Assembly: GCA_015065205.1 (NCBI GenBank)
Contig: SVQS01000075.1
Location: 1-8,937, forward strand
Direction of reading: 5' to 3'
Length of the DNA: 8,937 nt
Source: Oscillospiraceae bacterium
GTDB taxonomy: Bacteria; Bacillota; Clostridia; Oscillospirales; CAG-272
The stretch's first letter is position 1, and every line of letters begins with the position of its first letter. The position numbers and the translations under genes are program-made. Below the pieces are notes generated by a model, which had not been told where the DNA came from, did not search any database, and saw only the letters and a list, made by a program, of their open reading frames with translations. Positions 1-4,931 of this stretch are shown piece after piece.

Positions 1-1
1 G

Positions 2-214
2 CCTGCCGAGGAAGAATCCTTCGGCACACGCATCAGTACCGCATTCTCTGCCGGACTCACAGAGTTTGCTGAATTTATTGAAGATTTTGCCGTTTGGTTT
101 GTAGAAGCACTGCCGTTCCTTGTTTTGATCGTCATTGTGCTCATTCCCGTTATTCTGATTATTCGCCGCGCGAGAGCGAAAAAGAAGGCAAAAAAGAACG
201 CTCTCCAAAAATAA
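2..214 (+). CDS. DUF4349-like membrane protein, C-terminal end (partial)
   Basis: This is an open frame entering from the left edge and stopping at TAA 212-214; 70 residues are visible. It starts within a sequence of the type FGTRISTAFSAGLTEF and is followed by an amphipathic stretch (EFIEDFAVWFVEALPF), a hydrophobic helix of about 20 residues (VLIVIVLIPVILII) and a basic cytoplasmic tail rich in Arg and Lys. This order (FG-x-I-x-x-A-F-x-x-G, aromatic helix, proline-containing transmembrane segment, basic tail) is what I remember of the C-terminus of DUF4349 proteins, which are secreted or lipoprotein-like with one C-terminal membrane anchor and no settled function. The next gene begins 13 nt after the stop, so the two are probably co-transcribed. 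The family call is recognition from a short segment; a generic single-pass membrane protein is the alternative. Confidence 0.6.
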   Translation, partial: PAEEESFGTRISTAFSAGLTEFAEFIEDFAVWFVEALPFLVLIVIVLIPVILIIRRARAKKKAKKNALQK

Positions 215-227
215 ACGAGGACGCGTT

Positions 228-482
228 ATGAAGAAAGTAATTGCAGTCATTTGTGTTTTGGTTGCCTTGGTTTTGCTGTTTCCCATGCGAAGTCAAGCCA
301 AGGACGGGGGAAGTGTACGGTACAAAGCCGTTTTCTACACCGTTTATAAGGTGCACAGCTTGTACGGTGGATCCGACACGGAAGCGCACTATGTTGAAGG
401 TACTATCATTGAAATCCTTGGGTATCAAGTATATAACAACACAACTCCGCATATTGAAAACTTTGGTGACTATCCAAATTAA
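228..482 (+). CDS. small secreted protein, 84 aa, function unknown
   Basis: The ATG at 228 is preceded by GAGG at 217-220, a weak but usable ribosome binding site. Residues 1-24 form a typical Sec signal peptide: MKK, a hydrophobic core IAVICVLVALVLLF, and an S-Q-A site after residue 24. The mature part is about 60 residues and is probably exported. It carries a compact motif, DGGSVRYKAVFYTVYKVHSL, then a short charged insert and a second block, VEGTIIEILGYQVYNN, which together suggest a small beta-rich domain. I recall similar DGG-x-x-x-Y-K-A-x-x-Y-x-V-x-K-x-H-x-L proteins as unannotated products in gut Clostridia, but know no function. It lies directly behind the DUF4349-like gene and in front of a strong hairpin, so it is probably the last gene of that transcript. 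Confidence 0.75.
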   Translation: MKKVIAVICVLVALVLLFPMRSQAKDGGSVRYKAVFYTVYKVHSLYGGSDTEAHYVEGTIIEILGYQVYNNTTPHIENFGDYPN

Positions 483-494
483 AAATCATTATTC

Positions 495-530
495 ACCCCC
501 GCGGCGCGCCGCGGGGGTATCTCTTTGTTT
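495..530 (+). terminator. GC-rich palindromic terminator after the small secreted protein
   Basis: Bases 495-518 are a perfect 24-nt palindrome (ACCCCCGCGGCG and its complement), giving a very stable GC stem with a minimal loop. It is followed by a T-rich run, TATCTCTTTGTTTTT. It begins 12 nt after the stop codon of the preceding gene. The T-run is broken, so termination is probable rather than certain. Confidence 0.7.
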
Positions 531-551
531 TTCAAAAATTTTATTGTTGCG

Positions 552-571
552 GGGCGTCGAGGACGTCGCCC
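552..571. repeat. short GC-rich inverted repeat containing GACGTC
   Basis: GGGCG at 552-556 pairs with CGCCC at 567-571 and encloses a GACGTC palindrome at 562-567. It looks like a fragment of the small GC-rich dispersed repeats seen between genes in many gut Firmicutes (recollection, not checked). There is no reading frame with a ribosome binding site in this stretch. Confidence 0.3.
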
Positions 572-591
572 TGTCTCTAACGAATTTAAGC

Positions 592-678
592 GCAACAAAC
601 CCACTGTATGTCATCTCTGAGAAGGCGGCAAGCGCCAGTCGAACTTCTGCTCAGGATGACATACAGTGGTGTTGTTTG
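592..678. repeat. long-hairpin intergenic repeat (TGTCATC/CTGAG type)
   Basis: CCACTGTATGTCATC (601-615) is perfectly complementary to 655-669. After one bulged base the pairing continues with CTGAG (617-621) against CTCAG (650-654). A nested mini-hairpin, GGCG-GCAAG-CGCC, sits at 625-637. Outside the core the arms remain similar (AACAAAC against GTTGTTT). The whole unit could form a hairpin of about 80 nt. The TGTCATCnTGAG core resembles palindromic units scattered in many gut Clostridia genomes; that comparison is from memory. It lies between a terminator and a promoter, with no coding content. Confidence 0.65.
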
Positions 679-699
679 GTTGTATTTTTCTAAAAACCA

Positions 700-735
700 T
701 TGACAAATCCGCTCCCTCGTGTTATAATCAAGGTG
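700..735 (+). promoter_or_regulatory. perfect consensus sigma-A promoter
   Basis: TTGACA at 700-705 and TATAAT at 723-728 are separated by exactly 17 bp, so both hexamers and the spacing are consensus. The expected start is about G735, which coincides with the first paired base of the long RNA stem described in the next entry. It drives the structured leader and, through it, the cysteine-rich protein gene at 976. Confidence 0.9.
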
Positions 736-910
736 TCACACAAACTGAATATTTTTTCGGGATAGGCTCTTTTTCTTTTGTTGGGATAACTATACCTTTT
801 TTACGCATATTATATCTAGAGTGTCAACGTGGAAAAAACGTAAGCTCCACTAAACTCTAGATGTGTGTAAAAGCCATTCCGATTTAGTTTGTGTGACAAC
901 AATCGGGGTT
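735..910 (+). promoter_or_regulatory. structured 5' leader RNA, candidate orphan riboswitch/attenuator or sRNA
   Basis: From the predicted start at 735 the RNA folds into a long rod by inspection. P1 pairs 735-750 with 882-897 (16 bp, one G-U). P2 pairs 758-768 with 872-881 (one bulged A). A large asymmetric loop at about 773-802 follows. P3 pairs 803-809 with 862-868 (with G-U), P4 pairs 815-822 with 854-861 (8 bp perfect), and P5 pairs 829-833 with 846-850. After the rod come about 20 unpaired bases and then a strong intrinsic terminator at 921-960. An alternative pairing, 877-884 with 901-908, would break P1 and P2. The coding region starts only 15 nt after the terminator, and no second promoter fits between them, so the simplest reading is a cis-acting attenuator. 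I see no T-box, SRP or tmRNA signature and recognise no known riboswitch core. A 6S-like stand-alone RNA or a MITE with 17-bp terminal repeats are the alternatives. Confidence 0.6.
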
Positions 911-920
911 TGCGTTTTTC

Positions 921-960
921 GGTGTGCATAGCTTCGGTTGTGCACACCTTTTTATTTTTT
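921..960 (+). terminator. intrinsic terminator with UUCG tetraloop in front of the cysteine-rich gene
   Basis: Bases 921-932 pair with 937-948 to give 12 continuous pairs (two G-U) closed by a C(UUCG)G tetraloop, followed by TTTTTATTTTTT at 949-960. This is a textbook Rho-independent terminator. It ends immediately before the AGGGGG ribosome binding site at 961-966, so it either attenuates the downstream gene or ends a separate small RNA. Confidence 0.9.
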
Positions 961-975
961 AGGGGGATATTTCAA

Positions 976-1341
976 ATGAGTTCTTTGTCCAATTTGAAGA
1001 AGTGCGAGCAAGCACCCAAAAGCGCAACCGTTTGCGACATTGCTTGGAAGATGGAAGAATTGATACCAGAAGCTCCCAAAAGAGACGGTTCTGTCGAGGC
1101 ATATCTGCACAAGATCGGCAAAAGCCCCGAGGAATATATGTGCACCACGTTGGTTGTTACAACAATGAATACGTACAACAAATGCTCCGTTTGCCAACAA
1201 AAAGAAAAAACGATCAAGCTTTGCAGACTTGTGCAAAAAGATGCTGTCAAGGATATTCCAATTTGCACCGATTGCATCAACGCGTTCATAGAATATAATC
1301 CGAAATCGATTTTTGATTTAGAAGCGAAGGAAACGGAATAA
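976..1341 (+). CDS. cysteine-rich putative zinc-binding protein, 121 aa, function unknown
   Basis: The start is ATG 976, set by AGGGGG at 961-966 with about 10 nt spacing; the frame is open further upstream, but only through the terminator hairpin and without a ribosome binding site. The protein has eight cysteines (10, 20, 56, 70, 73, 83, 97, 100). C70-x2-C73 and C97-x2-C100 are 23 residues apart, the pattern of a zinc ribbon or treble-clef knuckle. An N-terminal segment of about 55 residues is mixed-charge and probably helical (DIAWKMEELIPEAPKRDGSVEAYLHKIGKSPEEY). There is no signal peptide or membrane segment, so it is probably cytoplasmic. The gene is alone on its transcript behind a 226-nt structured leader with a terminator, so its expression is probably controlled after initiation. 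I do not recognise the family; a metal-binding regulator or RNA-binding protein is possible but unproven. Confidence 0.8.
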   Translation: MSSLSNLKKCEQAPKSATVCDIAWKMEELIPEAPKRDGSVEAYLHKIGKSPEEYMCTTLVVTTMNTYNKCSVCQQKEKTIKLCRLVQKDAVKDIPICTDCINAFIEYNPKSIFDLEAKETE

Positions 1342-1408
1342 TATCCTTGTGATGTGCATTAACCGTCCATCCACAAACTCACAACTCTATTTTTGACCCC
1401 TTGTGCAA

Positions 1409-1476
1409 AGTTCTTGAAAGGGGTGCAGGGGAAAACTTCTTGCAAGAAGTTTTCCCCTGCATTCTTTCTAAAACTT
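1409..1476. terminator. long palindromic repeat/terminator, copy 1
   Basis: Bases 1424-1461 are a perfect 38-nt palindrome (TGCAGGGGAAAACTTCTTG and its complement). The flanks extend the pairing imperfectly: GTTCTTGAAAGGGG at 1410-1423 against TTCTTTCTAAAAC at 1462-1474. The T-run is short (TTCTTTCT). It lies after the cysteine-rich gene and before the pgk promoter, so it probably ends the upstream transcript. Related palindromes occur at 3751, 4129 and, degenerately, 6921. Confidence 0.75.
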
Positions 1477-1502
1477 TTCCGTCAAAAATTTCACAAAACC
1501 TA

Positions 1503-1538
1503 TTGATAAATTTCCCAATTTGTGGTATCATATATGTA
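1503..1538 (+). promoter_or_regulatory. pgk-tpiA promoter
   Basis: TTGATA at 1503-1508 and TATCAT at 1526-1531 have a 17-bp spacer, with an extended TGn just before the -10 hexamer (1523-1525). The predicted start is about 1538, leaving a leader of roughly 40 nt with AAAGGA at 1563-1568 before ATG 1579. Confidence 0.7.
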
Positions 1539-1578
1539 TATGTGCAAAATTCTTATTTTTTGAAAGGAATGAAAAATT

Positions 1579-2889
1579 ATGACCTACAACAAAAAGTCGA
1601 TTGAAGATATCGAAATCAAAGCCGGTCAAAAAGTTTTTGTCCGTTGCGATTTCAACGTCCCTATGAAAGACGGCGTTATCACCTCCGATAAGAGAATCGT
1701 TGGTGCTCTCCCCACCATCAAGTATTTGATGGACAAGGGTGCTAAGGTTATCCTCTCCTCTCACATGGGCAAGCCCCACGCTATTTTCACCCCCAACTTT
1801 AAGCTCGACAAAAAAGAGCAAAAGAAGGTTGACGCTCTCCCCGAGAACGAGAGAGAGGCTGCTACCGCAGAGCTGAAGGAAAAGGCTCTGAAGAACGACC
1901 CTGTTAAGTTCACTCTCAAGCCCGTTGCCGATCGTCTGAACCAAGATCTCGGCGGCAAGGTCGTATTCGCATCCGACATCATCGGTGACGATGCAAAGGC
2001 AAAGGTTGCCGCTATGGAAAACGGCACCTGCGTACTCATTGAGAACGTTCGTTTTGACGCTCGCGAGACCAAGAACAACCCCGAGTTTGCAAAGGCTCTG
2101 GCTGATCTCGCAGGCGAGGGCGGTCTGTTCGTAAACGACGCATTCGGTACTGCTCACCGTGCACACGCTTCCACCGCAGGTGTTGCTGATTATCTGCCTG
2201 CAGTTTGCGGCTACCTCATTCAAAAAGAGATCGGCGTTATGGGCAAGGCTCTGGCTGATCCCGCACGTCCCTTCGTTGCTATTCTTGGCGGTGCAAAGGT
2301 TTCCGACAAGATCGGCGTTATCAACAACCTGCTTGAAAAGTGCGATACCCTCATCGTTGGCGGCGGTATGGCATACACCTTCTTTGCAGCCAAGGGCTAC
2401 AGCGTTGGTACTTCCCTTTGCGAGACCGACAAGATCGACCTTGCAAAAGAGATGATGGCAAAAGCCGAAGCTAAGGGCGTTAACTTCCTGCTCCCCATCG
2501 ACAACAAGGTTGGTAAGGAATACGACGAGAACACCGAAGCTATGTACGTTGACTCCAACAAGATCCCCGACGATTGGATGGGTCTTGACATTGGCCCCAA
2601 GACCTGCGAGCTCTTCTCCGCAGCTATCAAGGGTGCCGGCACCGTTGTTTGGAACGGTCCTATGGGCGTTTCCGAATGGAAGAACTTCGCAACCGGTACC
2701 GAAACCGTTGCCGCTGCAGTTGCAGAATCCGGCGCTGTTTCCATCATCGGTGGTGGCGACTCCGCAGAGGCTGTTGAGCGTCTCGGCTTCGGCCCCAAGA
2801 TGACTCACATCTCCACCGGTGGTGGCGCATCCCTTGAGTTCCTCGAGGGTCTCGAGCTTCCCGGCATTGCTTGCCTCTTAGACAAGTAA
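1579..2889 (+). CDS. pgk: phosphoglycerate kinase
   Basis: It transfers phosphate from 1,3-bisphosphoglycerate to ADP, the first ATP-forming step of lower glycolysis, in the cytosol. Family marks are all present: VRCDFNVPMKDG at residues 21-32, substrate-side Arg39 and SSHMGKP (60-66), LIENVRF (153-159), the nucleotide-binding GGAKVSDK (237-244), GGGMAYTF (261-268), WNGPMGV (358-364), GGGDS (391-395) and ISTGGGAS (411-418). At 436 residues it is about 40 longer than the usual 390-400, because of a Lys/Glu-rich insert at about 70-110 after SSHMGKP. The start is supported by AAAGGA 11 nt upstream. Codons are strongly biased (AAG, CTC, GGC, GAC), as expected for a highly expressed gene. tpiA follows after 76 bp. 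Confidence 0.97.
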   Translation: MTYNKKSIEDIEIKAGQKVFVRCDFNVPMKDGVITSDKRIVGALPTIKYLMDKGAKVILSSHMGKPHAIFTPNFKLDKKEQKKVDALPENEREAATAELKEKALKNDPVKFTLKPVADRLNQDLGGKVVFASDIIGDDAKAKVAAMENGTCVLIENVRFDARETKNNPEFAKALADLAGEGGLFVNDAFGTAHRAHASTAGVADYLPAVCGYLIQKEIGVMGKALADPARPFVAILGGAKVSDKIGVINNLLEKCDTLIVGGGMAYTFFAAKGYSVGTSLCETDKIDLAKEMMAKAEAKGVNFLLPIDNKVGKEYDENTEAMYVDSNKIPDDWMGLDIGPKTCELFSAAIKGAGTVVWNGPMGVSEWKNFATGTETVAAAVAESGAVSIIGGGDSAEAVERLGFGPKMTHISTGGGASLEFLEGLELPGIACLLDK

Positions 2890-2909
2890 TTTATTCTAAA
2901 AATTCAAAC

Positions 2910-2941
2910 GGGGAACGGCGAGCCGCCGTTCCCCCTATTTT
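2910..2941 (+). terminator. hairpin between pgk and tpiA (possible partial terminator)
   Basis: GGGGAACGGCG at 2910-2920 pairs perfectly with 2924-2934 around a three-base AGC loop, followed by a weak CTATTTTGT tail. It lies 20 nt after the pgk stop. With such a weak T-run it probably acts as an mRNA-stabilising or partial read-through structure that sets pgk above tpiA rather than as a full stop; this is inference. Confidence 0.6.
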
Positions 2942-2965
2942 GTAAAAAAGGAAAGGTAATCGATT

Positions 2966-3733
2966 ATGAATCCTGCAAAAAGAAGAACCGTGATTGCCGG
3001 CAACTGGAAGATGAACTTCACCCCTGCCGAAGCAACCGCGTTTATCAATGAAATCAAGCCCATGGTTGCAGGCAAAGACAACTGCGACATCATCTTCTGC
3101 GCACCCTACGTTACCATCGCCGCCGCTCAAGAGGCTGCAAAGGGCTCTAACATTAAGATCGGCGCCGAGAACGTTCACTTTGCCGAAAAAGGCGCTTACA
3201 CGGGCGAGGTATCAGCAAAGATGCTGACCGCCTGCGGCGTTGAATACGTTATCATCGGTCACTCCGAGAGACGCCAATACTTTGGCGAGACCGACGAGAC
3301 CGTTAATCTGCGCACCAAGGCTGCTCTCGCAGCAGGTATGAAGGTCATCCTCTGCTTGGGCGAAGTTAAGGAACAACGTCTTAGCGGTATCACCGACGAG
3401 GTTGTTGCTATGCAGACAAAGCTCGATCTGCAAGGCGTTAGTGCCGAGGAAATGAAGAACGTTATCATCGCTTACGAGCCCGTTTGGGCGATCGGTACGG
3501 GCCTGACCGCGACTCCCGAGCAAGCCGAGGAGACCTGCGGCGTCATTCGCAAAGTCCTCGCCTCGATGTACGGTGCAGACGTTGCCGAGACCGTTACCAT
3601 CCAATACGGTGGCTCGATGAACGAAAAGAACGCAGCCGAGCTGCTCGCAAAGCCCAACGTTGACGGCGGCCTCATCGGCGGCGCTTCCCTCGTTGCAGAA
3701 AAGTTCACCGCTATCGTTGATGCGGCACAATAA
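2966..3733 (+). CDS. tpiA: triose-phosphate isomerase
   Basis: It interconverts dihydroxyacetone phosphate and glyceraldehyde-3-phosphate; cytosolic, normally a homodimeric TIM barrel. The 255-residue length is typical. Catalytic residues are all visible: Asn13 and Lys15 in GNWKMN, His99 in IIGHSERR (97-103), and the base Glu171 in the signature AYEPVWAIGTG (169-179). The mobile phosphate-gripping loop 6 is AIGTGLTAT, and the phosphate-binding GGS and GGLIGGAS segments are at 215-217 and 234-241. The start is ATG 2966 with AAAGG at 2952-2956. It shares codon bias with pgk and lies 76 bp behind it, presumably in one operon. No gapA, gpmI or eno is adjacent here. Confidence 0.97.
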   Translation: MNPAKRRTVIAGNWKMNFTPAEATAFINEIKPMVAGKDNCDIIFCAPYVTIAAAQEAAKGSNIKIGAENVHFAEKGAYTGEVSAKMLTACGVEYVIIGHSERRQYFGETDETVNLRTKAALAAGMKVILCLGEVKEQRLSGITDEVVAMQTKLDLQGVSAEEMKNVIIAYEPVWAIGTGLTATPEQAEETCGVIRKVLASMYGADVAETVTIQYGGSMNEKNAAELLAKPNVDGGLIGGASLVAEKFTAIVDAAQ

Positions 3734-3808
3734 GTTAGAATAGGAAAGATTGTGGGGGAAACTTCTTGCAAGAAGTTTCCCCCACACCCCTTTCAAGAAC
3801 TCTCTAAC
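3734..3808. terminator. long palindromic repeat/terminator, copy 2
   Basis: Bases 3751-3786 form a perfect 36-nt palindrome (TGTGGGGGAAACTTCTTG and its complement), 17 nt after the tpiA stop. GTTAG at 3734-3738 and CTAAC at 3804-3808 mark the outer ends of a longer imperfect inverted repeat. Relative to copy 3 at 4129 the flanking segment is inverted. It lacks a clear T-run on the plus strand but is placed to end the pgk-tpiA transcript. Confidence 0.65.
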
Positions 3809-4162
3809 AATGGGTCTATAAAGACAATTCGTTAGTTCACTAACGGACGGGCGGCGCGAGGGTAAACCTCGCTTTTGCTGTCGCGAGCGCGTGGGCACCA
3901 CCGAGACCCCGCGCGCTAAGAAAGTTGAATAGGGAAAAATATAGGGATAGCACGTGCGCTATCCCTTTATTGTTTATTCATATACTCTCAACTTTCTGAG
4001 AAAGCAGGGTCTCGGTGGCCCCTGATTTCTTGCGAGAGCAAAAGCAAGTCTATGACTTGCGTCGACTGTCTATCTGTATCTTTGGAGTGAATTCTTTTTA
4101 TTTTCCTGTTAGAGAGTTCTTGAGGGGGTGTGGGGGAACTTCTTTTAAGAAGTTCCCCCACA
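3751..4162. repeat. composite inverted repeat: two convergent copies of a 175-178-bp element
   Basis: The left arm is 3751-3928 and the right arm 3988-4162 in opposite orientation. In each, reading inward, come: the long palindrome; a CAAGAACTCTCTAACA segment; about 45 bp of unrelated sequence; a 17-nt hairpin (3856-3872 left, 4044-4060 right); a conserved TTTTGCT-x-TCGC segment; CCACCGAGACC; and GAAAGTTGA at the inner end. The order, spacing and lengths match in both arms, so this is a duplicated inverted unit rather than a simple palindrome. Between the arms is a small hairpin at 3943-3966. There is no reading frame with a ribosome binding site. This accounts for almost all of the gene-free stretch between tpiA and the minus-strand gene at 4182. 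Confidence 0.8.
3943..3975. terminator. central hairpin of the composite repeat, possible bidirectional terminator
   Basis: AGGGATAGC at 3943-3951 pairs with GCTATCCCT at 3958-3966 around a six-base ACGTGC loop. On the plus strand it is followed by TTATTGTTTATT, on the minus strand by ATATTTTTCCC. Either strand could use it as a weak intrinsic terminator. It sits at the centre of symmetry of the two repeat arms. Confidence 0.5.
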
Positions 4163-4165
4163 AAA
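4108..4165. terminator. long palindromic repeat/terminator, copy 3
   Basis: TGTGGGGGAACTTCTT at 4129-4144 pairs with 4147-4162 around a two-base TT centre. The flank GTTAGAGAGTTCTTGA at 4108-4123 matches the reverse complement of the same flank in copy 2. It lies 19 nt past the stop of the minus-strand gene ending at 4182 and probably terminates it. Confidence 0.65.
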
Positions 4166-4181
4166 CGCATCCTCTTTTCAA

Positions 4182-4805
4182 TTACTCCTTCACACAAATC
4201 CATTCGGCGGCGCAGGGGAGAGATTCGATCCATTCGCAGAGGGTGTGCCACTCGGCGAGCTTGTGGGTGCGGCGCGCGTAATAGATGTTGATGAGGTTTT
4301 CGTAGTTGAGCGTAACGGTACGCATTTGGTTATAAGAGGACGGCAGCATTTGGATCATATTATGCCAGCTTTGGCGATCCTCTTTGTTCTCAAGGAACTT
4401 CTGTCTTTCGCACTCGAGATAATCAATGATAGCATCGAGCATATTGAGACCGCTCTCGTCAAGACGGTCGTGGGAGAAGTCGTCGCGCGAGAACTCTTTT
4501 GCGTGGATCTTGTGCATGGTAGAGGTAGAATTGGCAACCGTTCCTACCTTGTAGGTATCGAATTCTTTCCACCAATACAAAGGCGCGGTGATATCGACGG
4601 AAACAAACACCTGACGCAAAAATTTGCGGTGGTCGCTGCCTGCAACCGACAAGCGGTGCCCAAAATCGAGGTCGGCGGCACCGATGATAAACTTACCGTT
4701 CTCATCGTAGATGCTATCGGATTTTGCCCAACTGTTCATCGGGTTGCGGGCGCCACGGATGGCGTTGTCGATATTCATCACAGATGTGCGTTCCACTTTG
4801 AGCAT
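4182..4805 (-). CDS. hypothetical protein resembling the ThyX (flavin-dependent thymidylate synthase) fold, 207 aa
   Basis: I chose ATG at 4805, with GGTGGAGG about 8 nt upstream; an earlier in-frame ATG at 4847 overlaps the -10 box and would lie before the transcription start. The protein is soluble, with no signal or membrane segment. Conserved-looking blocks are RGARNPMNSW (17-26), FLRQVFVSVDITAPLYWWKEFDTYKVG (62-88), ANSTSTMHKIH (91-101), LPSSYNQMRTVTLNYENL (154-171) and RRTHKLAEWHTLCEWIESLP (178-197). From memory, close relatives occur in many Clostridia and phages as unannotated proteins. The arrangement (aromatic/Lys helix followed by S-x-S-T-M, and a late N-Y-x-x-x-L...R...H-x-L-x-E-W helix) resembles ThyX. 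The RHRxxSxNExSxRY motif of true ThyX is absent, so thymidylate synthesis should not be assumed. It is transcribed alone and divergently from the antiporter gene. Confidence 0.7.
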   Translation of the reverse strand: MLKVERTSVMNIDNAIRGARNPMNSWAKSDSIYDENGKFIIGAADLDFGHRLSVAGSDHRKFLRQVFVSVDITAPLYWWKEFDTYKVGTVANSTSTMHKIHAKEFSRDDFSHDRLDESGLNMLDAIIDYLECERQKFLENKEDRQSWHNMIQMLPSSYNQMRTVTLNYENLINIYYARRTHKLAEWHTLCEWIESLPCAAEWICVKE

Positions 4806-4830
4806 TGTACTGTCCTCCACCTTGGTTTTC

Positions 4831-4866
4831 TGTATCAAGTATACCATATCTCGCTTCGAATGTCAA
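4831..4866 (-). promoter_or_regulatory. promoter of the ThyX-like gene
   Basis: On the minus strand TTGACA (4866-4861) and TATACT (4843-4838) are spaced by 17 bp. The predicted start is near 4831, giving a leader of about 26 nt to ATG 4805. This position is what rules out the ATG at 4847 as the start codon. Confidence 0.85.
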
Positions 4867-4931
4867 TTCTTTTTTCTTTTTTGATTTTGAAAAAGATGTT
4901 TAAGTTTTTTTGATTTTCCTATTGACATTCG
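4857..4931. repeat. 11-bp inverted repeat spanning two divergent -35 regions
   Basis: CGAATGTCAAT at 4857-4867 is the exact reverse complement of ATTGACATTCG at 4921-4931. Each half contains the TTGACA of one of the divergent promoters plus four to five extra matching bases, which goes beyond the shared -35 consensus. The 53 bp between them are AT-rich with T-runs. Confidence 0.6.

Noticed and set aside
735..960. T-box, SRP RNA, tmRNA or known riboswitch identity for the leader
   Set aside because: No T-box TGGNACCGCG element, no SRP GGAA-tetraloop domain and no tmRNA tRNA-like ends were seen. A 6S-like identity could not be confirmed or excluded by eye.
889..975. An N-terminal extension of the cysteine-rich protein, starting at TTG 889
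   Set aside because: The extension would be translated through the P1 stem and the terminator hairpin and lacks a Shine-Dalgarno, whereas ATG 976 has AGGGGG at good spacing.
1528..2808. A 426-codon open frame on the minus strand opposite pgk
   Set aside because: It is a mirror of the strongly biased codons of pgk, has a cysteine/glycine-rich nonsense composition, no ribosome binding site and no recognisable motif.
3212..3901. A 229-codon minus-strand frame over tpiA and the repeat
   Set aside because: It is antisense to tpiA and its first part lies in the inverted repeat; there is no ribosome binding site and no family resemblance.
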